Of a stretch of DNA of 64,000 bases, positions 45,222-56,848 are shown piece by piece. The notes beneath the pieces were generated by a model. That model searched no databases. It worked only from the letters and a program-made list of their open reading frames with translations, and had not been told where the DNA came from. Numbering within the stretch: position 1 is the stretch's first letter; every line of letters begins with the position of its first letter. The DNA is from Apiosordaria backusii (taxonomy: Eukaryota > Ascomycota > Sordariomycetes > Sordariales > Lasiosphaeriaceae): NCBI GenBank assembly GCA_030549205.1, contig JAUKTV010000013.1, positions 620,001 to 684,000 of the forward strand, given 5' to 3'. Position numbers and translations under genes: made by a program.

Positions 45222-46073
45222 GATCGATCGAGGTGTGGGTTTTGATGGCGATGCTGTAAGGTGAGAGGTAAGAGACGCGGTAGGCTGGATGACTTTCCAG
45301 GCCCCAGTCGATGACGGATGGTGGCTTCACTTGAAATCCGATAGTCGGAAAGATGCGGGCGATGGATGGGCTGATAGTTGACAGTGAACTGGATTCAGAA
45401 CCACGAAGGAAAATGATGAAATGGGTATCTCTGTGCAGTGCTGCGTCTCTATGAAGAACGAAAAAGCCAAAGGGAAGAGGCAGAGGCAGAAGCAAAGAAG
45501 GAGAAAACAGGCTTGCCGTGACGGATGGTTTCACTGCGGTTTGAGAGTCGAGAAGTCAGAAAAGAGGAAAGCCACAACGTAGCGGTGTCCAAACAAGAAA
45601 CGTCAAAGGTGGCGCTAGCGCAGGATCCAAAGGCGGTGAATCGAGTGCTGCAGGGGTTCCTAGGGCAGAATTTCGCGGCAAGTGGAACTTGGCTCGAGGG
45701 TGAGCGTACCTCACCGAGAAAAGGTCAGGCACGGTCAGAAGGTAGCATGAATTTTGAGGGACCAGCTCCATATCATGGATTCCAAATGTTTATAGAATTG
45801 TAGAAGAGCCAACCACAGTGATACCCAACTTTTAATTTCTAGTTTCATCTTCGTAATTTCTCACGTATTGACCACATCGTCCCTATTCGTCGCCCACCGC
45901 ATCTCAAACGCTGTAGAGTCAGATTTCAGGAGCAAACTATCCATCTGGCTCACTCACTTTCGAAGGTTAAACTCACTTCAACTAACTCGCCTTCACCATA
46001 CTCTTCCACCACACATCACCAGTTTTCTCGGCTCTCTTTTGGAAGACCATAGTCGAACTAAATTATCGCCAAG
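45222..46073. other. Intergenic, divergent promoter region
   Basis: Shared upstream region of the NUFIP-like gene (-) and RPC25 (+). The leader of RPC25 is CT/CA-rich near 45950-46030. No gene seen. Confidence 0.4.
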
Positions 46074-46942
46074 ATGTGGATTCTCGTGAGTCTTGCCCAA
46101 TTTTTCGTTGTTTCTTTTCTTCAGACCGACGTCCAGCGACTAACACATGTTGACCCAACCTACAAGACCAAAATCGCCGATTTGGTGCAGCTCAAGCCCC
46201 AGGACTTCAATAAACCCAGCATCGAAGCCATTGAGGACAAAATCAACGAGAAATATGCCAACAAAGTCATCCCAAACATCGGCCTTTGCATTTGCGTATG
46301 GGACATCACCAATGCCTCGGAAGGGCTGATCGGACAGTACGATGGACATGTGAACATCAACGGTACGGACGGTTTTCTTGTTTCTAGCTCTATTCCTCTT
46401 GGTATATCTAGCTAACTTCTGTAACGCAGTCGAGTTCCATATGGTGGTGTTCCGGCCCCATAAAGATGAGGTGATTCAGGCACGTATCGATAAGCAAACA
46501 TCAGAAGGCATCAGGCGTGAGCATCTCCCTCGTTCTTCATTTGCAGTTTCATCCTCCATCTGACAAGCTAATCCAAAACAGTCGTCACCCCATTCTTCAA
46601 TGACATTTGGGTCCCCTCCACTGAGCTGCCAGAGAACTCGGAGTTGTACGTCGCCCATCCATTTCCCGACTCGCTCTTGTTGCCCTTCCCACTAATAGAT
46701 TCCATAGTGCCGAGGCCGAAAAACTCTGGATCTGGAACTGTGACGACCAGCAGCTGTACTTTGACACCCACGAAACCGTGCGCTTCCAGGTCATAGAGGA
46801 GAAGTGGCACACCCAGGCGCCAACAAAGCCGAATGAGTCCGCCGACTCCAATGCGCCAACGAAGACCAGGCATCAGCCCCCATATTCCATCGTTGGGACA
46901 ATGGCTGCCCCTGGTCTTGGCTGCTGTCTGTGGTGGGAATGA
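46074..46942 (+). CDS. RPC25: RNA polymerase III subunit RPC25 (RPC8)
   Basis: Stalk subunit of nuclear RNA polymerase III, pairing with Rpc17 in initiation. Five exons join in phase: 46074-46085, 46125-46362, 46430-46516, 46582-46645 and 46708-46942, giving 211 residues. The first exon encodes only MWIL, with a 39-nt intron after it. Family features: ADLVQLKPQDFNKPSIEAIE, NEKYANKVIPNIGLCICVWD, GLIGQYDGHVNIN and VEFHMVVFRPHKDEV in the Rpb7-like N-terminal half. An OB-fold C-terminal half follows with FFNDIWVPSTELPEN, KLWIWNCDDQQLYFD, FQVIEEKW and the usual ending PPYSIVGTMAAPGLG..LWWE. The length matches yeast (212). It converges on EMC3 with only 107 bases between stop codons. Confidence 0.93.
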
Positions 46943-47049
46943 GGTAGGGCGGACAATGCGGTCACCACCGACGGGGATCCGATTTATTAAAAGGCACATC
47001 ATATGTCTCCTTCGCTGTAAGCCGAAAGAAGTCTCATTTTGCGCAGCCG

Positions 47050-48037
47050 TTATACCCTGATACCCTCCAAAAGCCGCTGCTCGACACCGTCCAATACGGA
47101 ATGGTGTTCAATCACAGCCAAGTTCTCCGCCTCGGCCATGAACTGCTTGTTGGGATCAACACCAGGGCCAAACATTTGTGAGGCCTGAGGGCCCATCTGG
47201 CCCATTTGTTGCGCCATTTGGCTCGCGGCTATTATTGCGAGTAAAAACCGTTAGTTAGACATGTACTTGCCTGGGCAGTGCCACGTTTATAGCAAAAGAA
47301 ACATACCATTGTCATTCCCAAGCAGAAAGTTGAACACGGACTGCAACCCAAACATGCACAGAAAGTACCAACTGATACTCGACATCCACCTGGGGTCCAT
47401 GTCCTTTGTCCCTACGCCAGCCTGGAGCATGCTCTTGAACTTGATAGTCAAGGGAAAAGGCAATTTCACTATTTGCTCGATCGTGTCAGCCGTCCATCCA
47501 TTCCCCTTTCCCTCTCTTTCTTCCCAGTTTCACTCACTAATAACATAACCACTAAAAAACGCATTAATCCAGCTCATGATCAAAGTGTTGGGGATGATCA
47601 TGGCCATCTGGTTCTTCATCATGCCCATCATGCCGTCCATCGAGCTCGGGTCCGTCATGGGATTCGCGGGGGTTGGCCTTTGCGCTCGGGGTCCTTGAGG
47701 TACGCACCCGATTCGTAGGCGGTGATGACGGCATCGCGGCGGGTGTGGAAGGAGCGGGGGGACAGGGCGTGGAAGTGGGAGCGGAGGGAGATGCCGTGGA
47801 GGAGGGAGCGCTGCTCGCGGGTGGAGCGGAGGTCGAGGGGTTTGGGGGGGGAGGACATGAGGACTGTGGCGTAGTGGCGGAGGATGCCGGTTAGGATCAT
47901 GACGATGGTGATGGGGAAGAGGATCCAGTAGCTGTGTGGTGGCGGTGGTTAGTATGGAGGGTTCAAGAGGGTGATTTGGGGGAGGCGTACAATAACTGGG
48001 GATCCCTATGGATCGTCTGGACTGGTACTTGCGCCAT
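47050..48037 (-). CDS. EMC3: ER membrane complex subunit 3 (one-base frame break)
   Basis: Oxa1-superfamily insertase subunit of the ER membrane protein complex, which inserts tail-anchored and multi-pass membrane proteins. Exons: 48037-47991, 47931-47538, 47468-47307 and 47228-47050, all with GT..AG ends. The sequence follows the family closely: RDPQLFYWILFPITIVMIL at the first helix, then SGAYLKDPERKGQPP, MTDPSSMDGMMGMMKNQ, MIIPNTLIMSWINAFFSGY, MKLPFPLTIKFKSMLQ, DPRWMSSISWYFLCMFGL and the C-terminal QMFGPGVDPNKQFMAEAENL. The frame shifts by one at five G (47668-47672), between KGQPP and ANPMTDP; one extra base would give 783 coding bases (260 residues). Because the gene is conserved and otherwise perfect, a base-call error is the better explanation. 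Confidence 0.9.
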
Positions 48038-48459
48038 GGTTGTCCGTCTCTTGTTGATGTGTACTACAAGAGAGTTGGTCGTTGTCGCGGAATTGGGTTG
48101 TTGATTTGTGTCGTCAGGATGCAATGGGATGTCGTGGTGCACTAGAGCTTCCATCGAATGCCAAGAAACAGGGGTCGGATTGCTTGTGCGCGCGCGCAAG
48201 GCCCCCTGCCACAAGCCACCTCAAGAACGGGGGGAGCACGGGCCATTTCTGACGTCCCAAAGAAGAAGTGCAGGTGGCCTTTCCGTTTCGCGACAGGTGT
48301 TTGTCTAAGTTTCTTGAAGCCAACAACCCGACCAAGGACATACGAAGCAAACTCAATTTCTCTCTTGGAAGCTCTTGTCACAGCAGCGGATCTCTGGACA
48401 GGCTCATAAAACTCTTGGAATTGACCGCCGGTTTAAGCAAACCACCCCCGCCAGTCAAG
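48038..48459. promoter_or_regulatory. Divergent promoter shared by EMC3 and SPC2
   Basis: Only 422 bases separate the start codons of EMC3 (-) and SPC2 (+), so both leaders and core promoters must fit here. A GC-rich patch with alternating CGCGCGC (48189-48197) lies inside. No clear TATA box is seen, as is usual for housekeeping genes. Co-regulation is inferred. Confidence 0.55.
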
Positions 48460-49231
48460 ATGGCCTCCCAAGAAAAGATCACAGTCTACAACCTAGCAGG
48501 TAAGCTCCCCCTCTTACATTCTCCCTCTCTTTGATATTCTAACATTCATATGTCCAGACCTCAAAAACACCACCGACGACGCCATCCCCAACTACCTCTC
48601 CTCCCTAAAATTCACCCCCTCCCACACCCCCACCGACGTCCGCCTCGCCCTCGGCTTCTCCGCCTTTGCCCTTTCCGCAGCCTGCTTCTTCTGGGACTAC
48701 AAGCTCGGCTTCGAGTCCACAAAAACTTACACCGCCTTCGCCGTCGCCTTATACACCATCCTCAACGGCTTCCTCACTTTTTGGATCTTGTTCGTCGAAA
48801 AGGGCACCATCTACCAAGGCACCTCCCCCAAAGGTGACAAGATCCGGATTTCGACAGAGACAAAAAAGAATGTCCCGGTGTACTACATGACGATTGAAGT
48901 AAAAGATGGGAAGACGGGAGAGAAGAAGACGCTGAAGATCAGCAGGAGTTTTACCGAGTGGTTTGATGCCGCGGGGAGGTTTGTTGCGGCGCCGTTGCAG
49001 ACGGTGCTGGCGCAGGGGGTGGAGGTTATTGGGCGGGTTGATACCAAGAGGGCGAATGCTGCAAAGACGGCGGAAGGGGCGGAACCAGGGCCGCCGGCGG
49101 CGGTTTATACACCTGAGATGCTGGATATGTTGAGTGGTGCTGGGGTTAGTGTTGTTGGGTCTGCGGCTGAGACTGCGACGGGAACGGAGGCGGCCGAGGC
49201 GAAGAAGGGGGGGAAAAGGAGAAAGGCTTAG
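48460..49231 (+). CDS. SPC2: Signal peptidase complex subunit 2
   Basis: Non-catalytic subunit of the ER signal peptidase complex that links it to the Sec61 channel. Exon 1 (48460-48499) and exon 2 (48558-49231) join across a 58-nt intron (GTAAGC..TCCAG) to 237 residues. Seen: KITVYNLADLKNTTDDAIP, LSSLKFTPSHTPTDVRLALG, two closely spaced membrane helices (FSAFALSAACFFWDY and YTILNGFLTFWILFV) joined by a short loop, both ends cytosolic. Then the conserved VEKGTIYQG and KISRSFTEWFDAAGRFV follow, and a fungal Ala/Gly/Glu-rich tail ending in a lysine cluster. The ATG lies in CAAGATGGCC. Length and topology fit the SPC25/SPC2 family. Confidence 0.9.
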
Positions 49232-49480
49232 ATGGGCGAGGATATGGGGTAATATACAGGATTTGTTCTGAAAAAAAAGTGTAAAGAAAATGGTATTAGG
49301 GGTTACAGGGGGCGGCAGCGGGATTTTGTTTAGGTTTGTTTGTTTGTGTTATTATCTTGCCATGACAGGTGTCGTTCAAGAGGGACGGCAAATTCAACAG
49401 AGATACCCATGATCAACTGTTTCTCTGCCGTTCATTGCTTCAGCTGGCTACTATCTATTTACAAATCTGATACCCCACCT

Positions 49481-52400
49481 CTAAATAACCTTTGCCCAGT
49501 TAGCCCGAGCTGACCTGGCAGCCTCCCGCACCTTTCTCACAGGGTCGCCACACGCCAAAGCCAGCATGCGCTGCGTTGGCGGCGAGAACGAGAGGAGGTA
49601 GCGCTCTTCAAACGTCTTAGGAAGCGCACCAAGCACTTGCAGCGATAGCTTCCGGCATGTCGCCAGAGTCTTGTGGGACGTCTTGTTCGAAGGTGCAGAT
49701 TCTTGATAGACTTTGGTAGTCCCGCTGATAATCTCCCGCAGGAAGCTCTTGAGGGCGTCGGGCTCGTTGGCCAAGATCTCAACTAGGATTTCCAGAGCGG
49801 CAATCGCTTGCGCTTGAGCAGCGTCTTCGGACAGGATGCTGTTGTCCTTCTTGTTGCTGAGTGCCGTGACGAGAAGACGGAGCAGGGACTCGAGATCATC
49901 TTGATAGACAGTAAAGGGGCAGTTCTTGACCACTGAGAGGATCATAACCGAGTAACGGGCTGTAGTCTGGGGGTTCTTGCCGCTTCCTGGCCGGGCAAGG
50001 GCATACAATGGGCGAACGAGGAAGTTGTAAGCCCATTGCTTGTAGAAACGCTTGATGTTTGCGTGGCTTTCCTTGGTGAGGACTTCGCTGTTGGGTTGGA
50101 CTAGGGTGCCCATAGAGCGAGCCACGATTTCTCCGTTGGGGTTGGCGCTGACGGCCGCCTCGTGCAAGATTGGAATGAGGTCGAGCACGAGCTTTTCTTG
50201 ACGGGCGACAGCTCCTGCGATGGTGTGCATGGCCACGTTAGTGAAGGAGCGGAAGCTGTCAGAGTCGATGTCTGATGATGCGACAGAGTCTTTGACCCAG
50301 TTGGTCCAGAATTCCAGGACACGTTTCAAGGTCTGATACTCATCAGATGTAGCAGGACCAGCCTGGTACTTGTTGGAATAGATGGCTCCAACGGCGGCCT
50401 TAATATCACTTGCTCGTGGGGAAGAAACAAGGTCGGATGTATCACAGATGAACTTTTCTGCTACACCTTCAGGTCGGTACTGCATACGATGTGGTTAGCT
50501 TGGTCCGGAGAACTTATTTCATATCTTAAACTTACCAGCTCAGTCATGGCGCCCGGGTACAGGCCCTGAAGGATACCGACTGTGAGCAACCCACTGAGTG
50601 GGCTAGAGCAGGGCTGATCTTCCGAGGTTTTAAAGAAAGAAAATGCCTCCTGAGCCAGATTGCAAGATACCTGCAACTTTTCGTCGAGGCTTTGAACAAC
50701 AAACGCAGCGGTCCGGGCAAGCTGGACAAGAGCTTGCTCTGACCATGGTGCCTCGCCAGTGGCGCTCTTGTAGAGTCCTCTAATGACGAATAAGCTGAGT
50801 CGTAGGGACTGACGGTACACCTCAGGGTCGTCCTCTTTCAGAGAACCTTCGTCCGGTAATATCGCTCCGGTCCCGAGCTGGCCCAGGAAGCCACCCGGAA
50901 GCTGCTCAAATTCCTTCACCCAGTTCTTGTCGCTATTTGAGTACTGGGCCAGGGCGCTAGCCCCGTACTTGGCTTCGCAGGCGTCGCGGAACCATATTAC
51001 CGACGCATGAAGAGAGGATAAAATGTACGAGTTGGCAGTGACGGGCTGAGGCGAGAGCGGGAAGAGGTCTACAAGAGTCCCCAGGTACCAGAAATAATGC
51101 TGCAGCGGGCTGTATGGCACACTGGGTTTTGTGTCAAGCTTGATATTTGCCGGGATTTCAGAGCATCCGATGAAAACCAGGCGAGAAAGCAGGACTCTCA
51201 ACGCCTCCAATGAATACTCCGAAGGGCCATCCCAGTCGCGCTTTCGGATTTCCTTCTTAGCCCCTTTGAGAATTTCTCCGTATCCATCCGCATAATTCAT
51301 GACAATCGTACGCAGAGCGAGCACAACGTCGTCCTCCAGTGTTGCATCCTGGCTCTGATTATCATTAGAACTCAAAGTCAGGGCCTTGACAAGCGTGACA
51401 CTGAGAAGAGTGCAAATCTCGTTACAGATAGCTCCGGGACAGAGGAGAGACACATCACCCTCTGCATCCAAAGCTTGCTGGCTGACAAGCAATCCAAGAC
51501 CGAGGGCGACTTGTTTCAAGACGTCGTTCTCATCGGAGCCAGGTTCACTGGCCTTGCCGGTCCATATTGGCAGATAAATATCGTGGAAGAGGGTATCTAG
51601 GTGGGTGCGTGTCTCAGCTCGCAATTGGTCTTCATCGTCGGAATGTCCATCTTTTCGGTTTTTGACGAGCTCTATCCGTGTCTTGAGAATGGAGTTAACA
51701 AGAAGCAGAAGATCTCGCGTGTGAGTTGGTGATTTGGGTTGGCGAAGATTTTGACGGATAATATCGATGAAGCTAGCATTGTATAGCACGTATCCCCTGA
51801 TGCTGGCAGTGATGACAGTCATCAGAAGCAGGCCTGCTTGTTTAGTGTAGGTTGGGTTCGACAGATCGTCTTTGCAGTCCCCAAACACAGTGTCAATGTA
51901 ATTCTTGATAAGAGCAACATCGTGTTTGTGCGTTTTCGTGCCATCGAGCTTTCTGGCAATAGCACGGAGCACTTCGAGGGTGGCGTTGATCGTTTCCTTG
52001 ACCTCCCCATTTCGTACTTCATACTTGAGTGAGCCCCATATTTTTTCAATATAGGGGACCACGCTGGCCTGTGGGTTTTCATATTTTTCGATACACGCCT
52101 TGATGGTTTTCAGAATATCAACCTGGGCAAGTCAGTTTTCATTCCCAAGTAGGAGCTGCCTTGACATACCTTGACAGCAACTGTAACCGCATCTCCTTGA
52201 TCAAGCTTCTGCATGAGAAACGGAAAGGCAAAAGGAGCAACACGTTGGTGTGATGAGAAACAGTTCCGCACCGCCTCCTTGAGATCCTCAGCTGTGATAC
52301 CTATTGGGGTGGCCGAGCTCCGTAATGAGATGGGGAAATAAGCAGAGAAGGCTTTGAAGATCTCCTCCGTTACCTCGGGCGATGGCGAGAATTCGGTGAG

Positions 52401-53226
52401 CAGTCGTCTGATGATCTTGAACCAAATCATAAGGTTTCTTGGGTCTCTCTCACTCGAGCAGAGCTGAAGGAGATCAAGGGCAAAGCCACATGCGGAGCCA
52501 TACTTATGTTGCAGTTCGCTGCTGACTGCTGGGTCTTCAACCAAGCTGAGGAACAGCTCGTAAATTTCCAGCCTCGTGACGGCAGTTTGTAGCCGGAAAT
52601 CCTCCTTGAGCTTGCAGACATCTTCCAAGATTTTGATCCCCATCTCTGGCTTGAAGTTCTTCATGGAATACAACTGCCGTAGGGCTTTTGCGGATGCTGT
52701 GATGCCTGCTTTATGATCGTAAGAGAACATGGCACCGAAGAAGCCGATCAACCTTTGGACTATAAGTGGGTTTAGTGACTGTCACGATAATGTTTCGAGT
52801 GTGAGCCATACCTTGATCTGGCCTAAGGATGGTTTTGTCGAGCGCCTCCAGAGTACCGGCAAGAAACCCCAGGGCTACAGGAACAGCATGTTAGCCGAGG
52901 CCTAGAGACGTTTAAAGAGACACAAGATTACCTTTCGCCCTGGAAATAATGTCACCGCGTCCTGCCTCATCACCATCTTCCATTTGGTCATCATCGTTGG
53001 AATTCGTCAAGGTCATCCATTGGTGAACAGATGCAGCCCAGTTTCCTACAACAGTGCTGCTTGCTCGTGAATTCTCGATTTCTGTTTTGGGATGTTAGCG
53101 TAACTGAGCGTAGTTTCCTGCGATGTCATGAGTCTTACCTTTGGCGGCCTTTTTGGTGAGTTCAAGCTGCACGGGCTCATCATCAGCAAGCACATATTCC
53201 AGTGCCCACTGCTTGAATTGTGCCAT
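49481..53226 (-). CDS. MET18: MMS19/MET18 Fe-S protein targeting factor
   Basis: HEAT-repeat scaffold of the cytosolic iron-sulfur targeting complex; it delivers clusters to DNA polymerases, helicases and TFIIH, which explains the older DNA repair and methionine phenotypes. Six exons join in phase: 53226-53139, 53081-52932, 52874-52812, 52759-52170, 52122-50536 and 50479-49481, giving 1,158 residues. The N-terminal region has RPDQVQRLIGFF and the typical block RDPRNLMIWFKIIRRLL, then AYFPISLRS and GITAEDLKEAVRNCFSS, followed by FAFPFLMQKLDQGDAVT. The C-terminal domain is helical throughout, with QWAYNFLVRPLYALA and the ending PPTQRMLALACGDPVRKVREAARSA, a HEAT repeat. Size matches fungal relatives. 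No defect seen. Confidence 0.92.
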
Positions 53227-53829
53227 TTTATGGGCCTTCTGTCCCTTTCAGAACAGCCGTCTTTCGATCTGGTTAAGCCGTAGCGATCAACACTCCTCAA
53301 TCCCCTGATGTTGATGATGGCCCAAGCGTCGAGTGTTGAAGGTTCTTCAAAGTGTTTCCAGGCTGTCGAGGGTGTTCGAGCACAGCCAGCAAGATGATTT
53401 TGTTCGTGGATAGAAAGTGAATACTTCCAGATCTGATTATTGAGTTGAGATGGTATATATCACGGAAACCCTCCAAATGATTCGTCTCCCAATTCGCATT
53501 TCTAACCAATGGACTTGCTCCCATTGAGTAACGCCGTTATCGCCCTCTGCCCCACGTTGCCCCGCGGCAATAAAACCCAGGAGCTTGGGCGGTGAGCTCA
53601 AGCTATGACGCTATCTTGGCAGTTTTGTCCCCGCTAAACTACAAGGTGGTAAGAGGGGCAGCACGTGGGCAGTTAAACACCGATGTATTTCGACGGTTCT
53701 GGTTGGCTGGGTACCACTTTATTTTCCATTACAGTATTACAATACACTACAGCTTGTCGTACGCTACAATACATTTTACTCCATCCCCCACGCTTGGTAT
53801 TAAATTAAGCATTTTGTAACTCCATCCCC
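53227..53829. other. Intergenic, same-strand genes
   Basis: Promoter and leader of MMS19 and the 3' flank of the acetate-type transporter. AT-rich near 53710-53815. No gene seen. Confidence 0.4.
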
Positions 53830-54695
53830 TCATTCCAGTTTCTCCACGTCCGCCTCCTTCCTGGAGGCCGGGATGATATGGCTCAAATCGCCCATGGGAA
53901 GGTCAAAGGGCCACTCCACAGACTGCAGCAAGCCACCGATCATAGCATACCAACTGCACATGCTGACCACGAAGCAAGCAGCACCACCGCCGACAGTCAG
54001 TCTGTGAGACAGAGCCATCTGACCTTGAGCATGAGTCCACTCGGCGGCAGCAAGCAGCGGGAAGGCGATGGTATAAGCGAGGAAGAGCAAGACGAGGCAG
54101 ATATTTGTCCTCAGCGAGCAGATCAAGAAGACGAATGACAACAGACCGACGAAGAGGTAAAAGAAGCCGAAGCTAGCATAGAACTCGGCTCCGAGGACGC
54201 CCGAGGTCATATACGGAGTCTCCGCGCCGAAGCCAGGGGTGAGTGTTGCACCGAGGGCGAAGAAGAAGCCACCTGAGCGTGTTCGTTAGATTCAAACATT
54301 GGATCCCACTTTGTGGCGGAGGCAGAAAACGCACCATAGGCGCAGTACACAACGCATGCGAACGTGTGAGCGAGGAAGAACTCGAGGAGACCGCCGAGGA
54401 AGAGCAGCAGCCCACCGCAGAAGTAATGGGCGCCGTTATTCGCAAAACCATTGGGATCAGAGCCTCTCCAGCCCATCAACTGACAAGACAACGGCGTCAA
54501 CGTTAGAACAAGTCCTGCCAAGGCACTGTTTTTAAGGTTAAGTTAGCCAAGACCATATGTTGGAAGATCTTAGAGACCGTTTTCTTGGATCACGAACAGT
54601 GGTGCTGGGTTGCCCCAATTCTTCTTTTTTGGCTGAAGCTGGGTCTGGCGGATGATAGCAGCCAGCTTCTCCATATCGGCGTCGTATTTCATCAT
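53830..54695 (-). CDS. GPR1/FUN34/YaaH-family acetate transporter
   Basis: Six-helix plasma membrane protein of the acetate uptake transporter family (yeast Ato1/Ady2 group), implicated in acetate or succinate uptake and ammonium export. Three exons (54695-54598, 54525-54335, 54272-53830) join to 243 residues. The family motif NPAPL is at residues 29-33, created across the first splice (weak donor GTTCGT), followed by ALAGLVLTL. Helices include FCGGLLLFLGGLLEFFLAHTF, a Gly/Phe-rich stretch (GFFFALGA), then YASFGFFYLFVGLLSFVF and ICLVLLFLAYTIAFPLL. The second signature is seen in WYAMIGGLL. Two Met codons open the gene; either may start it. It is divergent to MTD1 across about 1 kb. Confidence 0.88.
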
Positions 54696-55709
54696 GATTG
54701 CGAAAGTGATGAGTGATTAGATATTAGAAAGTTGACAAGGCGAGAACGCTGGCAAAGAGAAGCTGACGAAGTGAAGACACAGATGAGACGGGCAGGCGGG
54801 TAGACACGAGTGTTTTATAACGTTCATCGTCTCGCCTCCTCCCCCTCGCTCCCTTCCTCGCCAGTTCGCTTCAACACCGTCTCACCCTCTCCACTGAAGT
54901 GTCCTCATGCATGTGGTCTTGGTACGCTGGTCTAGGATACGCTGTTGACCCGTATTTCCGACCATGCCGTCCAGAACATCTCCACCTCGTCCGTCTATGG
55001 ACTGCTTGTCATTGGGTCAAGCTGGGAAAGTGAAGGGATCTGGACTCGACAGGCATATATTTCGCGTAGATCATCGACGGTAGGAACCGGGCGACCTCGG
55101 AATGTATCAGCGTCAACCACTATGCCCACGCGCATTGAGCGAATTACCATTACCGCAGTAATATTCTTTCATTAAGATTTTACGTAATGCACAGTACCTT
55201 GACGTTGTCAGGGAACCCCTCCTCTATTACATGCGCGCATGGGTATTATTAGCCTTATGGGAAATGGTGGGGTCCGTACTGCGATTTTCGGGACGCCAAA
55301 CTCTAGGCGCATCCAAAACGTGTGAAATTTTTTGACAAGTTGAAAGTGAATGGTATGGAAAAAGTCACATCCACGGTGAACACCTCCGACAACCGCCGGT
55401 TATTCTACCAATCTCAGTAAGTCAGGGATCAAACCTCACTCAAACCCATACCGAGGCCATCACAACCAGGTACGTGTTTGCGCCTTCTCAAGTACCTTAC
55501 ACTCTTCAAGCCTCAATCGCACACTATTGCTCCTCGTAGTGGGGCATCGCGGGGTAAGAATTCACAATGCGCGTCTGCTAGCACCTCTACGGCCCCTGCC
55601 CCTCGTCTGATATCACTGATATCTGAATAGCTTCACATCTTGATACCCCAACTCCCCAGTAAAGACACCACATACTAACCTTCCTCCCAGTTCCACCACC
55701 ACCATCACC
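54696..55709. other. Intergenic, divergent promoter region
   Basis: Upstream region for the acetate-type transporter (-) and MTD1 (+). A TTTTATAA word lies near 54815 on the plus strand. No coding region supported. Confidence 0.4.
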
Positions 55710-56848
55710 ATGTCCTCCTCCACCCCCGCCGTCCCCCACGGGGCCGCCCCAACCGAACCCCCCAAAACCTGCAAAGTAATCCTCGCCGACACCATCGCCA
55801 AAAAGATGCTCTCCGAAGTCCAAACCACCCTCTCCGCCATCCAGCTCCCCCGCCGCCCAACCCTTTCGGCTTTCCTCGCTAACTCCGACCCCCACGCCTA
55901 CCAATACGCCGAATGGTCCAAAAAAACCTGCGAAGAGCAAGGCTTCTCCTTCAACCTCATCAAAGTAGACAAAGAATCCCTCGAAGAAGCCATCATCGCC
56001 GCCAACAACGACCCCTCCGTCGACGGGATTTTAGTGTACTACCCCATCTGGCCCGCCAACCAATCCCACCAAGACCGCTACATCCAAGAGACCGTCTCCC
56101 TTGCCAAAGACGTCGAAGGCCTCTGCCACACCCACTTGTTCAACATGTACCACAACATCCGCTTCCTCGACCCCCCAACCAATCTCAAAAAATCCATCCT
56201 CCCTTGCACTCCATTGGCGATAGTCAAAGCCCTCGAGCACCTCCAGATTTACAACCCCATCCTCGCTTACGGGAACCGTTTGTATGGGAAGACAATCACC
56301 GTCATCAACCGCAGCGAAGTCAACGGCCGCCCTTTGGCTGCGCTGTTGGCCAACGACGGTGCCACTGTTTACAGTGTAGACATCACCGGGGTGCAGCTCT
56401 TCACCCGCGGGAGTGGGATCAAGGCCCTCCGGCATCAGGTAGTTGACAAGCCTGACCTCACCCTCGAGGACGTCCTCCCCTTGTCGGATGTTGTGATCGG
56501 GGGTGTGCCAACAGAGAAATTTAAAGTCCCTACCGAGTTGCTCAGGGAGGGCGCGGTCTGCATTAATTTTAGCAGTTTCAGAAACTTTGACGGCGCGGCG
56601 GTGAAGGAGAAGGCGAGTATTTATGTGCCGAGTATTGGGAAGGTGACGATTGCGGTTTTGTTGAGGAATTTGGTGGTATGTATAATACCTAACATTGCCC
56701 CCCCCAACCCCCCAACCCCCAAACCTCTTGAGAGGCGTTGATAACTGATATGTTAGTTGTTTAGCGTCTTATTTCCAACAGCCCACGGCAGGAGGGGACG
56801 AGCGATGATGCGCAAAAGGCGAGGGAGGGGGCTTTCACGGATGATTAG
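55710..56848 (+). CDS. MTD1: NAD-dependent methylene-THF dehydrogenase MTD1
   Basis: Cytosolic monofunctional enzyme that oxidises 5,10-methylenetetrahydrofolate with NAD, feeding one-carbon units to purine synthesis. Exon 1 (55710-56675) and exon 2 (56765-56848) join in phase 0 (donor GTATGT, acceptor TTTAG) to 349 residues. The last exon adds RLISNSPRQEGTSDD and an Ala/Glu/Asp tail. Motifs: DGILVYYPIWP, KDVEGLCHTHLFNMYHN, LPCTPLAIVKALEHL, YGKTITVINRSEVNGRPLAA (dinucleotide-binding region), DVVIGGVP and FSSFRNFDG. The YYPIWP segment is typical of the Mtd1 type rather than the trifunctional C1-THF synthase. The start lies in CACCATGTCC. Length is close to yeast (320) with a short N-terminal addition. 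Confidence 0.92.
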
